The notes: generated by a model from the letters alone, not told the origin. DNA of 64,000 bases from Methanoregula sp. (GCA_041645435.1 JBAZQB010000001.1:62001-126000); one strand, 5' to 3'. Shown: positions 1-8,293, counted from the stretch's first letter. Translations and numbers: made by a program.

Positions 1-653
1 GCACCAAACCGGTGCCGGGTTATGCTATTTCCGTTCTTGATGCTTCGGGCAGGAACACCCCTGTTGGAGAAACCGGAAATGTCGTGGTAAAATTGCCGCT
101 CCCCCCCGGTTGTTTCACCACTCTCTGGAACAACGATACCGATTTTGTCAAGACCTACTTCTCGGCATATCCCGGGTATTACCTGACATCGGATGCCGGG
201 TTCATGGATGATGACGGGTATCTCTGGATCATGGGCCGGACCGATGATATCATCAATGTTGCCGGACACCGGCTCTCTACCGGAGCAATGGAAGAGGTGC
301 TTGCATCGCACCCGGATGTTGCCGAGTGTGCGGTCTCCGCGGTCCATGATCCGGTCAAGGGTGAAGTGCCGCTGGGGTTTGTTGTCTTAAAAGCCGGTTC
401 AGACAGAACTCAGGAGCGTATCGAACCCGAACTTATTGCGCTCGTGCGGCAGAAAATCGGCCCCATTGCATCGTTTAAATCTGCTGCAGTTGTAAAACGT
501 CTTCCCAAGACCCGGTCGGGAAAGATCCTGCGGGGCACGATAAAAAAGATTGCTGACGGGATCCCGTACACGGTACCGGCTACCATCGATGACCCCCAGA
601 TCCTCGATGAGATCGCCGGCATTCTTAAAAAAATGGGCTACCCGAGACGGTAA
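1..653 (+). CDS. AMP-forming acyl-CoA synthetase (acetate/propionate type), C-terminal part
   Basis: The frame is open from the left edge, so the N-terminus lies outside; the GTG at position 12 is internal. About 217 residues remain, covering the end of the adenylation domain and the small C-terminal lid. Visible are the hinge-region motif DGYLWIMGRTDDIINVAGHR, the acid run ASHPDVAECAV, and near the end TRSGKILRG, whose lysine is the catalytic and acetylation-regulated residue of the acetyl-CoA synthetase family. The enzyme activates a short-chain acid to acyl-AMP and then acyl-CoA in the cytoplasm. The spacing WNNDTDFVKTYFSAYPGYY is more like propionyl-CoA synthetases than classical Acs, but the substrate cannot be settled from this part. 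Family assignment is secure. Confidence 0.93.
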   Translation, partial: TKPVPGYAISVLDASGRNTPVGETGNVVVKLPLPPGCFTTLWNNDTDFVKTYFSAYPGYYLTSDAGFMDDDGYLWIMGRTDDIINVAGHRLSTGAMEEVLASHPDVAECAVSAVHDPVKGEVPLGFVVLKAGSDRTQERIEPELIALVRQKIGPIASFKSAAVVKRLPKTRSGKILRGTIKKIADGIPYTVPATIDDPQILDEIAGILKKMGYPRR

Positions 654-760
654 ATGAACCATGCACCTGTAAGAAATTCATGAATTGGCGTAATGGCATA
701 CAGGAATATTGTCGGGTGATCGTTGCCTCGTCCTATAAGATTCTTTTTTATACTGAGGGG

Positions 761-811
761 ATAATCCCATGGTACCTGACTGCACAGGAGATGGAGGTAC
801 CATGGGATTAT
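761..811 (+). promoter_or_regulatory. 16-bp perfect inverted repeat across ribosome site and start codon
   Basis: The arms 761-776 (ATAATCCCATGGTACC) and 796-811 (GGTACCATGGGATTAT) are exact reverse complements with a 19-nt loop. The right arm holds the ATG at 802 and overlaps the GGAGG at 793-797; the left arm carries an in-frame ATG at 769. A TATA-like stretch lies at 732-740, so the repeat would fall in or just before the mRNA leader. It could be a translation-controlling hairpin or a DNA palindrome bound by a protein. Confidence 0.75.
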
Positions 812-1047
812 TCGATGACCTGAATAAGGCGATGAAGCAGGTTGAAGGTGACGTCAGGAAATCCGGCCTTGATCAATCCATGAAAGATCTTGAAAAAGGA
901 CTCAACAAAACTGGAAAAGATATCGACCAGAGCCTGAAAAGCCAATCATCAGGGCAGACAAACGCGCCTTCTTCCAAGACGGTATTACCTTCCGCTGTGG
1001 TGCCCGCCAGCAGCATCCCGGCTATACCCGGATTGCGGCTTGGGTGA
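802..1047 (+). CDS. small hypothetical protein, reading frame probably broken near its middle
   Basis: The start ATG at 802 has GGAGG four bases upstream; an in-frame ATG at 769 is possible but lacks such a site. The first 50 or so residues (MGLFDDLNKAMKQVEGDVRK onward) are charged, Lys/Asp-rich and probably helical. From about residue 53 the frame becomes Ser/Pro-rich and stops at 1047. From about 963 the next frame encodes a far more protein-like stretch that runs to a stop at 1209-1211, ten bases before the next gene. The original product was therefore probably about 136 residues. No known family is recognised. A one-base loss between about 930 and 965, a sequencing error, or a -1 frameshift would all explain it. 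Confidence 0.55.
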   Translation: MGLFDDLNKAMKQVEGDVRKSGLDQSMKDLEKGLNKTGKDIDQSLKSQSSGQTNAPSSKTVLPSAVVPASSIPAIPGLRLG

Positions 1048-1211
1048 AGAGGAACTACCGTTCAAAGATCACGGCCTTATCCGATCCTTACCAGATGAAA
1101 CTCGAACTCGAACAATTCTCTGCAGAAGCCTGTTCTGGCATGTCGTTAAAAGCGAAAAAAGGATTTTTGGATTATCTCAAAAGCCAGAACTACGAGCAGC
1201 TCCTCAGATAA
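963..1211 (+). other. out-of-frame C-terminal continuation of the 802 gene
   Basis: Read in the frame of position 963, this stretch gives FFQDGITFRCGARQQHPGY, then WVKRNYRSKITALSDPYQMK, and ends DYLKSQNYEQLLR before TAA at 1209-1211. Codons use G/C in third position as in neighbouring real genes, while the competing frame does not. There is no start codon with a ribosome site, so it is best seen as the tail of the 802 gene. Function unknown. Confidence 0.55.
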
Positions 1212-1220
1212 TATTGTGCC

Positions 1221-2522
1221 ATGTCAGATCCCATCCGTTCTTTTTACCAGCAGCATACTCCCGATCTGTCAGCAATTACCGATCTGTCCCACCGCCACTT
1301 CCGCATTCTTCTCCCCCGGGGAACTTTTTTAAAAGTGCAGGACCGGATCCGCGACAGCGTGACTCTGCAGCAATGGCTGGTCCGCTACCGTCCGTCCGAT
1401 GTGTATTATTCAACCAGCTGCTGGCTCTCTCCGGAACAGATCGGCAGACGCGAGAAGACGCCCCTCTCGGCAAATATTTTCCTCTCCTCTGACATCGTGT
1501 TCGACATCGACCGCTCCCCGTTTTCCTTTGAAAATCTTGAGTCTGCCCGATGGGACACGCAGGATCTGCTCGCATTCTGTGCAAAGAAAAAACTGCCCGT
1601 TAAGTACATCGCATTTTCCGGCAGCAAGGGTTTCCATGTTGTCTGTAGTGATCCCCACCGGTACGATGATCCCAACCCCCTTGCCCGGGAAGATCAGGCA
1701 AAGGCAGTGCGCAGGGAGATCATTGCCGGTATTTCAGATGAAGATATCAATATAGATCCAAAAATCACCGCCGATACCCGCAGGATTCTCCGGGTCCCGG
1801 GAACGATCAATTCAAAGACCGGATATCTCTGCACCGTGCTCAGCGCTTCGCAACTGGAACAACCCGTTGAGCAAATTCTTAAATATATTCCACGGGTAGA
1901 TCCTCTTACCCCTTTGATCCCCCAAACGGGAGCAATCCCGCGAGGGGGAGATGAAAGACCTCTTCGAGGCTGCCGTATTATATCCTGGCTTTGCCACCGA
2001 CTGGGGGTCAGGTCAAAGCCACAACCTTCTTTCTCCTATGCCACATTTCTGGTCAATGCTGTTCCGGGTATCGACCGGCAGATCCCGTTTTTCGTCTACC
2101 CCCCACGGCGGAGCCTGCACAACATTGTCCTTGAACTTGCTACCCTGCAGGAGACCTATGGGCTGTCAGATATCCACCTGTACCGCTCAGAGACCGAAAT
2201 CAGCGCTGTCTGTCTCCGGACATTTCCGCTGCGCAGGCTCGAGAAGATCATTGCTGCATCCTCATCCATAAACTATGGATTGCTGTTGAAGTACCGGCAG
2301 CTCTTTTTCCGGGTGGGAGAGAAACAAGATGATCATCAGCAGGTGTGTGCCTCAGCCCCTGTCTTTATCCGTTCCATCCCTGCTCCCCCGAAAAATAACG
2401 ATCACTTTGTCAGCTGTCCTCACTACAAATTCTTTTCACACTATGGGCTTTCACACCCTGAGTATCCCCGGATGCATGGCGAGGGTGAGGTGTTCCTGAC
2501 CCATGTTGCATTTGAAGAATAG
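1221..2522 (+). CDS. archaeo-eukaryotic primase (PriS-like) family protein
   Basis: A 433-residue protein of the archaeo-eukaryotic primase superfamily, which makes RNA or DNA primers or fills gaps. The hallmark motifs are in order: DIVFDID (metal-binding DxD, around residue 95), AFSGSKGFHVVC (the SxSxGxH-type nucleotide motif), and RRILRVPGTINSKTG (Arg/Pro-Gly motif). The C-terminal 180 residues, with RQIPFFVYPPRRSLHNIV, form an extra region I cannot assign. It is not clearly the replicative small subunit; it could be a second, divergent copy. Between G-runs at 1944-1948 and 2003-2007 the frame looks shifted: another frame there reads MKDLFEAAVLYPGFATDWG, more natural than the Arg/Cys/Trp-rich stretch in this frame. 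No large primase subunit is nearby. Confidence 0.72.
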   Translation: MSDPIRSFYQQHTPDLSAITDLSHRHFRILLPRGTFLKVQDRIRDSVTLQQWLVRYRPSDVYYSTSCWLSPEQIGRREKTPLSANIFLSSDIVFDIDRSPFSFENLESARWDTQDLLAFCAKKKLPVKYIAFSGSKGFHVVCSDPHRYDDPNPLAREDQAKAVRREIIAGISDEDINIDPKITADTRRILRVPGTINSKTGYLCTVLSASQLEQPVEQILKYIPRVDPLTPLIPQTGAIPRGGDERPLRGCRIISWLCHRLGVRSKPQPSFSYATFLVNAVPGIDRQIPFFVYPPRRSLHNIVLELATLQETYGLSDIHLYRSETEISAVCLRTFPLRRLEKIIAASSSINYGLLLKYRQLFFRVGEKQDDHQQVCASAPVFIRSIPAPPKNNDHFVSCPHYKFFSHYGLSHPEYPRMHGEGEVFLTHVAFEE

Positions 2523-2533
2523 AAAAAAGGCTG

Positions 2534-2902
2534 TTATTTTCCCAAGAATCTTTCAATACCCGCTTTAAGCTCAATGATGGAGACCGGTTTCTGAAGCACA
2601 CCCAACCGTGTATCATGCAGTTCTGCGATCTTCTCCTCAACGGCGGGTGCGGCGGTAAAAAGCAGCACCGGTATATCCCGCATACCATATTCTCCCCGGA
2701 GTTTTTCTAAAAATTCCCAGCCGTTCATGGGAGTCATCATAATGTCAAGCAGGATGAGCGAAGGCGGATCCTCTTTTACCTGCCTGAGCGCATCGAGCAC
2801 ATCGGGAACGAGAACAGGTTCATAGCCGATTTTCCTAAGAAGGATCTCCATCATATCGAGTATGGGCAGATCATCTTCAATGAGCATGATTTTATGAGGC
2901 AT
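2534..2902 (-). CDS. single-domain response regulator (CheY-like receiver)
   Basis: This 122-residue protein is one receiver domain and nothing else. The acidic pair E9-D10-D11, the phospho-acceptor Asp53 in LILLDIMM, the switch Thr in LLFTAAP, and the Lys in LQKPVS are all present, so it should accept phosphate. There is no output domain, so it must act by protein contact. Its start overlaps the end of the upstream sensor kinase by 11 bases on the same strand. The two are almost certainly a co-translated pair in which the kinase phosphorylates this receiver. The input signal and downstream target are not visible. Confidence 0.93.
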   Translation of the reverse strand: MPHKIMLIEDDLPILDMMEILLRKIGYEPVLVPDVLDALRQVKEDPPSLILLDIMMTPMNGWEFLEKLRGEYGMRDIPVLLFTAAPAVEEKIAELHDTRLGVLQKPVSIIELKAGIERFLGK

Positions 2903-4697
2903 TTTTTATCTCCTTGGGAATGTGTATGGTGAATGTACTACCTTGGTTCACTGCACTTTCCACTGAAATATCTCCGTTATGCATAAGAGCCACCTTTTTT
3001 GCTACAGAAAGCGACAGGCCGATTCTTTCATACCGGCGGGATAATTTTTCTGCATCCGCAAGCTGGAACGGTTCAAAGATCGATGAGAACGCACCAGGTT
3101 CAATGCCGATCCCGTTATCCTGGACGGAAATATGATGTTGTGAGTCACCGGTTTCTGAACGGTAAAAAATCTTGATTTTACGCGGGGGTTTGGAATAACT
3201 CACCGCGTTTGAGAGCAGGGAGTCAATCACGCTGTAGATGCGGTTCCTGTCGGCAGTCAGTGTTACGGATTCAGGGATATCGATGGTCACTTCTGCTTTT
3301 GAGAGGTATCCGCAGGTATCCAGAATGTTTTTCACGAGTGGTTCTAAGGGGAAGGTTGAATAACTCAACTGGAGTTTGCCGCTTTCAAGTACAGAAAGTT
3401 CGAGCATCTGGTTGATGATCTGGCGTTCACGATCAACACTGGCAAGACAGCGTTCAAGGATCTTTTTTGTATCTTCAACAATCCCGAATCCCTCTGGATC
3501 GGAGATGAGGAGGTTGAGATAACCCAGAATCGGCTGGAGGGGTGTGCGCAGTTCATGGGCAACGGTGATGATGACGCCCCGCCTTCTCTCGTTATCCTTT
3601 TGAATTTTATCAGAAAGACGCTGCCTTTCGGTGATGTCGACAATATTAATCATCGTTGCCGGTTTTTCAAAATGAATTATCGGATTTGCGGTGAGTGCAC
3701 CAATCCTCACTTCCCCGGTTTTGGTAACAAACCGGATATCTGTCTCTCCGGGAATATGTTTGTTTTCTGACCAGTGTTTTGCAAATTCCATAAATGCATC
3801 CCGGTCCCGTGAATCAACACACTCCGTCAGGTTTTTTCCGGCAAGATCATTTTTGCTGTAACCGGAAAAAACAGAAAATGACGGATTGGAAAATCTTATG
3901 AATCCGTCCTGTATAAGGAGAATCCCATTGGGAGAATTCTCGGTTAACTGGCGATATTTTATCATATGGTCATTATTCAGTTTCTCGGCAATTTTGCGGC
4001 CATTGATATTCACCGCAGTGCAGCTGATGGTGGTTGTGTCAATAGTATTCCATGAGAGATTCATCCAGCAGCCCGCTCCGGATCTGGTTGCGAGACGTAT
4101 CTCAAAATTATCCGTAGTATCATACTTGGTTATTCTCTCCAGAAATCGCTCTCTCTCTCTCGGTGTAAGGCATAGTGAAGAAAAAGGCTTGCCGATAATC
4201 TCTTCCTTGGTATAGTCCACCATTGCCAGAAACCGGGTATTTGTCTGTCGGATGGTGTAATCCGCGTGACTGAAAAGAACAAAACCCAGTTGCGAGTGTT
4301 CAAATACCAACCGGTATCGTTTTTCCCCATCCCGGATTTTTTCAATAAAGTATGCAATCAGGTAGGCAATAAGGATGAAGAGAATTGCTTCAGCAGTAAC
4401 GGTGATGAGTGCCCCATAATTGGGATAATGGTAATAATAGCCGACTGCCTGGTATACAATGCTGCAGGTAAACGCAACCAGCAGTCCGCGTTTTGGATAA
4501 AAACAGGCAGCATAAATAATGGGAATAAAGAAGAGCTGGTAATTGATGAAATCAATTGAACGGGAGAATGAGAGGGCTGTTATGATGGTACAACAGATGG
4601 CAAGTGATGTGATAACGCAGAATCGGACAATATCTATCCGCGATATCGTATGCAGGAATGTCCGGTTCACTTTTTCAGCCATATCTTCTGTGGACAA
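2892..4697 (-). CDS. membrane sensor histidine kinase with two PAS domains
   Basis: A 601-residue membrane sensor. Residues about 20-120 contain four or five hydrophobic segments (for example FCVITSLAICCTIITALSF). Two PAS domains follow (about 125-240 and 245-360), the second ending in VDITERQRLSDK. Then come a HisKA dimerisation helix with the phospho-His in VAHELRTPLQPI and a HATPase domain with the N box SLLSNAVSY, the G box DNGIGIEPG and GLSLSVAKK. It autophosphorylates on His and probably passes phosphate to the receiver encoded immediately downstream, with which it overlaps. Start may be the given ATG or the Met five codons later (MAEKVNR). The periplasmic part is very small, so sensing is likely in the membrane or cytoplasm. 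Confidence 0.93.
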   Translation of the reverse strand: MSTEDMAEKVNRTFLHTISRIDIVRFCVITSLAICCTIITALSFSRSIDFINYQLFFIPIIYAACFYPKRGLLVAFTCSIVYQAVGYYYHYPNYGALITVTAEAILFILIAYLIAYFIEKIRDGEKRYRLVFEHSQLGFVLFSHADYTIRQTNTRFLAMVDYTKEEIIGKPFSSLCLTPRERERFLERITKYDTTDNFEIRLATRSGAGCWMNLSWNTIDTTTISCTAVNINGRKIAEKLNNDHMIKYRQLTENSPNGILLIQDGFIRFSNPSFSVFSGYSKNDLAGKNLTECVDSRDRDAFMEFAKHWSENKHIPGETDIRFVTKTGEVRIGALTANPIIHFEKPATMINIVDITERQRLSDKIQKDNERRRGVIITVAHELRTPLQPILGYLNLLISDPEGFGIVEDTKKILERCLASVDRERQIINQMLELSVLESGKLQLSYSTFPLEPLVKNILDTCGYLSKAEVTIDIPESVTLTADRNRIYSVIDSLLSNAVSYSKPPRKIKIFYRSETGDSQHHISVQDNGIGIEPGAFSSIFEPFQLADAEKLSRRYERIGLSLSVAKKVALMHNGDISVESAVNQGSTFTIHIPKEIKNAS

Positions 4698-4770
4698 TTG
4701 AATTTCTTGTTATTTGAACATTCACTTTGCATGAGGGGTATATAATTGGCAGTGCAACCAACGATAATTC

Positions 4771-5451
4771 ATGCGACCCTATGTCGTCGTCAATGTAGCA
4801 ATGAGTGCTGATGGTAAAATTTCCACCCGGGAACGTCGGCAGGTAAAGATTTCCGGCGCACAGGATTTCCAACGCGTTGACCAGCTCAAGGCGGGTGCTG
4901 ATGCCGTCATGGTCGGGATCGGCACGGTGCTTGCCGATGATCCCTCTCTTACGGTAAAAGGCGAGGAATGCCGATCCCACAGAGTGCACCGTGGTGTGGA
5001 TGAGCACCCGGCCCGTATTGTCGTCGATAGTACCGCTCGGATCCCGCTTACAGCATCTGTCTTACACAAAGGGACCGGAAAACGGATTGTTGCAGTCTCC
5101 CGTCAGGCGGACCCCCGGAAGATTGCCGCACTGCAGGAATATGCCACCGTGATTATTGCCGGGGACGATGCAGTCGATCTGGTCACCCTGATGGACAAGC
5201 TGGGTGAACTGGGTATCCAGCGGGTCATGGTCGAAGGTGGCGGAACCCTGATAGCCGGGCTGATCCGTGCCGGGCTGGTCAATGAGATCTACACATTTAT
5301 CGGCAACATCATCATCGGGGGAAAAGACGCTCCCACGTTTGCTGATGGCGAAGGATTCATCCAGGAATCTGAATTTTGCCGGCTTACCCTCATCGAAACC
5401 CACCGGATTGAGAGTGGAATTCTTCTTCATTGGTCTGTTGAAAAACGATAA
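4771..5451 (+). CDS. arfC: 2,5-diamino-6-ribosylamino-pyrimidinone 5'-phosphate reductase (RibD C-terminal type)
   Basis: This 226-residue single-domain protein matches the archaeal and fungal reductase acting early in riboflavin and F420 synthesis. It reduces the ribosylamino-pyrimidinone phosphate to the ribitylamino form with NAD(P)H. The family's motifs are all visible: N-terminal RPYVVVNVAMSADGKIS, then the substrate and cofactor loop GADAVMVGIGTVLADDPSL, and GIQRVMVEGGGTLIAGLIRAG in the second half. Length fits the stand-alone archaeal enzyme, which lacks the bacterial deaminase domain. It is transcribed away from the kinase gene, with 73 bases between. An alternative is another RibD-like dihydrofolate-reductase-fold enzyme, but the motif match is good. 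Confidence 0.9.
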   Translation: MRPYVVVNVAMSADGKISTRERRQVKISGAQDFQRVDQLKAGADAVMVGIGTVLADDPSLTVKGEECRSHRVHRGVDEHPARIVVDSTARIPLTASVLHKGTGKRIVAVSRQADPRKIAALQEYATVIIAGDDAVDLVTLMDKLGELGIQRVMVEGGGTLIAGLIRAGLVNEIYTFIGNIIIGGKDAPTFADGEGFIQESEFCRLTLIETHRIESGILLHWSVEKR

Positions 5452-5663
5452 ACCTATCTTTTCTCCATCGTGTGTATGGCGCATTTCCTGATCGATGACC
5501 GTGTCCCTGTTCCCCGGGAGAATTTTGGTTTTATTCGGGTGTGACAAAATATGTGGGGGCAGATATGAATATCTGGAATTTCAGCATTTCCGAAGAGGGT
5601 ATTTCTCAAGAAAATTGGATTGGCCGATCAATTAAGATAATGGGGCTCCGCCCCAAACCCCAA
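5452..5663. other. intergenic stretch before repeat R1
   Basis: No convincing gene was found. A GC-rich palindrome, GGGGCTCCGCCCC, lies at about 5641-5653, just before repeat R1. The longer open frames in this interval have no ribosome site and overlap the repeat. Confidence 0.5.
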
Positions 5664-5930
5664 TAGGATTGTGCCGCCGACCTCAAAGGGCGCCCCGCGG
5701 CGGTTCAGGAACTTGTTATCCTATTCGATCTGCCCAGCGAGGACCAAAACGAGGTGGCCAAGCGACCCCCGAAGGGGAGCATCCCCTTGACCCCATTTTA
5801 AAAAATTCTCATCAACCTTCTGAGGGTTATCGCAATATTGGGGGATGCCCGAGCGGCGGGGGCGAAAGCACGATGTGCTGTAGCCCCCAAGAGCGACTCC
5901 TTCTTTCCCTTAAGGATTTCAACAGAGCCT
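5664..5930 (+). repeat. dispersed repeat family R, copy 1
   Basis: The segment starts TAGGATTGTG and ends TTTCAACAGAGC. It shares with copy 3 (16337-16535) the blocks AAGGGGAGCA-CCCCTTGACCCC, TCTCATCAACCTT, GTTATCGCAA and GCGGCGGGGGCGAA. Copies 2 and 4 share mainly the second half. It is GC-rich with several small inverted repeats and has no credible coding frame. It could be a non-autonomous mobile element or a structured RNA. Confidence 0.72.
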
Positions 5931-6089
5931 AAAAAATAAGAAAAAGTGGTCAGTATGCTGCATTGCATGCCGGGAAAATGTATGAACAAACCCCGTGTTC
6001 CCAATACAATAATTCGATCATCTGGATGGATGGGAATGCTCATCTTCCGGTATGATTGACATTCATCTACGTATATCGCAGTCATTGTA

Positions 6090-7304
6090 TTGGTGGCAGT
6101 CTTCCTCCTGATCGCAGTCAGGCAGGTAGGCAGGTTCAACTTAAAGATCTGGCAGATCATGCTCGGGGGAGCACTGGCGGTCCTGGTATCCGGACAGATC
6201 GCACCTTCTGATGCACTGCGTGCGATAAACACCGATGTGATGCTCTTTTTATTCGGAATGTTTGTTGTCGGGGAGGCACTCACGGAGAGCGGGTATCTTG
6301 CCTATATCGCTCACCGGTTTTTCTCTCATGCCAAAAATCCCGACCAGCTGGTGCTTATCATCCTGTTTGGCATAGGATTGCTGTCTGCACTCCTGATGAA
6401 TGACACGCTTGCGATTATCGCTACTCCCCTTGTTCTGACGCTTGCCACCCGGTTTAAGCTCTCACCCACGCTGCTCCTTATCACGCTCGCAGTTGCTATC
6501 ACGACCGGCAGTGTCATGAGCCCGATCGGCAACCCCCAGAACCTGCTGATTGCACAGGACAGCGGGATGACTGACGCATTTATGACATTCGGGTCATGGC
6601 TTCTCATACCGACACTCATCAATCTCCTGATCGCATTTGGGCTCCTGCGCCTGTTATATCCGGGGGAGTTCACTAACCGGCCAATTACCTGCGATCCTCC
6701 CCATCCCTGTGACCGGAGAGTGACCCTGCCGGTCAGGTCTTCTCTGGGAATCATCGTCCTGCTTGTAGCGGCAAATATTCTTGGATCCCTGCTGGGAGCC
6801 CGGATGATGGTCACCCTGCCCCTGATCGCTCTCGCTGCCGCGGTCCCCGTCCTCCTCCTCTCCAGCCAGCGATGGGACGTGCTCCGTCATATTGACTGGG
6901 CTACGCTCGTTTTCTTTGCAGCGATGTTTGTCCTGATGGAGAGTGTCTGGCAGACCGGGTTTTTCCAGTCATTTGTCGACGGGAGCATGGTCTCCTCAGT
7001 GCCGATGATCCTGGGAACCAGCGTGCTGATCAGCCAGTTTATCTCCAACGTTCCCTTTGTCGCGCTCTTCCAGCCTATGATCCTCCAGGCCGGTGGTGGC
7101 ACAACTGCCCAGCTCATGGCGCTAGCGGCCGGGAGCACCATTGCCGGAAACTTAACGATCCTTGGCGCTGCAAGTAATGTGATCATTATCCAGAATGCCG
7201 AGAAGCAGGGTAAGACGATCTCCTTTATTGAGTTTGCAAAAGTGGGTATCCCTCTCACGATCCTCCAGATTACGGTGTACTGGATTTTTCTTACGATAAT
7301 CTGA
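6090..7304 (+). CDS. ArsB/citrate-type (ion transporter superfamily) membrane anion transporter
   Basis: About 404 residues with roughly ten hydrophobic segments. Diagnostic stretches are FGMFVVGEALTESGYL, LLSALLMNDTLAIIATPLVL and TGSVMSPIGNPQNLLIA, the last being the GNPQN loop of ArsB/CitM-type transporters; a second repeat ends with AGNLTILGAASNVIIIQNA. It moves an anion or cation across the cytoplasmic membrane, but the substrate cannot be inferred. The N-terminus is uncertain: TTG 6090 and GTG 6093 have no ribosome site. Family members usually begin with a few polar residues and a longer first helix, which here would be split between the ATG at 6052 in another frame and TYIAVIVLV upstream in this frame. 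A one-base indel near 6064-6068 may have hidden the true start. Confidence 0.85.
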   Translation: MVAVFLLIAVRQVGRFNLKIWQIMLGGALAVLVSGQIAPSDALRAINTDVMLFLFGMFVVGEALTESGYLAYIAHRFFSHAKNPDQLVLIILFGIGLLSALLMNDTLAIIATPLVLTLATRFKLSPTLLLITLAVAITTGSVMSPIGNPQNLLIAQDSGMTDAFMTFGSWLLIPTLINLLIAFGLLRLLYPGEFTNRPITCDPPHPCDRRVTLPVRSSLGIIVLLVAANILGSLLGARMMVTLPLIALAAAVPVLLLSSQRWDVLRHIDWATLVFFAAMFVLMESVWQTGFFQSFVDGSMVSSVPMILGTSVLISQFISNVPFVALFQPMILQAGGGTTAQLMALAAGSTIAGNLTILGAASNVIIIQNAEKQGKTISFIEFAKVGIPLTILQITVYWIFLTII

Positions 7305-7448
7305 TCCGGATCCGGGATCAGGGCATCAATTCAGGAATCCCTGCGAGGAGCAGGAAATCACCCGGGTTCCCGTTCTTAAAAAATTATACCGGCAGTGCGG
7401 GAAATCCTTTAAGGTTCCGACAACGAAAAGAGGAACGGGCAAAACCGT

Positions 7449-7679
7449 ATGAATGTGACCATCGATCGTGTGGAGTGTGTGAGTTGCGGGGCGTGCTGGA
7501 ACACCTGCCCGGATCTCTTCGAGCAGAATCCCTGTGATTCGTTCTCGCAGATCGCAGAAGCGTTCAGGTTCTGTAACGATCGTGCTGAGGGAATTATTCC
7601 GGAAGATCAGGTTGCGTGTGCACGTGAAGCGGTGAATCTCTGCCCGGTGAATATCATCACCCTTTCGGGGCATGAATGA
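7449..7679 (+). CDS. ferredoxin-like [4Fe-4S] protein
   Basis: This 76-residue acidic protein carries one clear cluster motif near its start, C10-x2-C13-x2-C16-x3-C20-P, and a second CP near its end (NLCPVNIITL). The second full motif of a two-cluster ferredoxin is missing, so it probably holds one [4Fe-4S] cluster bound by three or four of these cysteines. It would carry electrons in the cytoplasm. It stands alone between the anion transporter and the cupins, with no obvious partner. The start ATG follows a weak purine stretch. Confidence 0.85.
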   Translation: MNVTIDRVECVSCGACWNTCPDLFEQNPCDSFSQIAEAFRFCNDRAEGIIPEDQVACAREAVNLCPVNIITLSGHE

Positions 7680-7730
7680 GAGAAACTTTAAGATCACATT
7701 AATATCTCCAGAACACAGGAGAATGATTTT

Positions 7731-8066
7731 ATGAAAGACTCAGAACGGGAAGAACTCAAGGAAAAAGTACTTGCTATCAATGATCTGATCGCGTACCAGA
7801 CGGGAACTGTTGCGAGCCGGATGATCGTATTCAGGCAAGCGGGGACACTTACCATCTTCTCTTTCGATGAGGGTGAAGGATTGTCAGAGCACACTGCCCC
7901 GTACGATGCCATACTCCAGGTTACTGAGGGAGAAGCAGAGGTACAGATTGCCGGTGCACCCTTCACTGTGCATACAGGTGAACTGATCATTCTTCCGGCG
8001 AATAAACCGCACGCGGTATTTGCCAAAAAACCGTTCAAGATGATGCTCACGATGATCCGTGAATGA
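7731..8066 (+). CDS. small cupin-domain protein (copy 1)
   Basis: A 111-residue single-domain cupin. The two beta-barrel motifs are present: SEHTAPYDAILQVTEGEAEV (motif 1, with its His and Glu) and GELIILPANKPHAVFAKKPF (motif 2, with Pro and His). It probably binds a metal and either senses or converts a small molecule; the reaction is unknown. It is a close paralogue of the protein at 8294, sharing VASRMI, ITIFSFDE-type blocks and the C-terminal KMxLTMI(R/K)E. The 227 bases between the two hold no further gene, so they may be expressed separately. Confidence 0.9.
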   Translation: MKDSEREELKEKVLAINDLIAYQTGTVASRMIVFRQAGTLTIFSFDEGEGLSEHTAPYDAILQVTEGEAEVQIAGAPFTVHTGELIILPANKPHAVFAKKPFKMMLTMIRE

Positions 8067-8293
8067 AGATTAAGATTCCTTTTTAATAGTTCTCTATTTT
8101 TAACAATCGCTTCACAGGATTGAAAGAGGGGGTCGGACGGTATACTTGGAATATTCCCCGTTTGATTTACCTGTCTTCGCTTCCCGTGGAGATTTCCGGC
8201 AATTGGTATACGATTGGATACGGGGGGATGGGGAATGAATAACCGGATATTTTAAAAAGACCCTGTCGTATACTATCAACCAGCTGATTTCCC

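Noticed and set aside
1040..1492. 150-residue plus-strand frame
   Set aside because: Most of it overlaps the primase-like gene in another frame, and its first part competes with the better-coding frame 963-1211. No ribosome site.
5669..5932. Open frame inside repeat R1
   Set aside because: It lies wholly in a repeat whose other copies do not keep the frame open.
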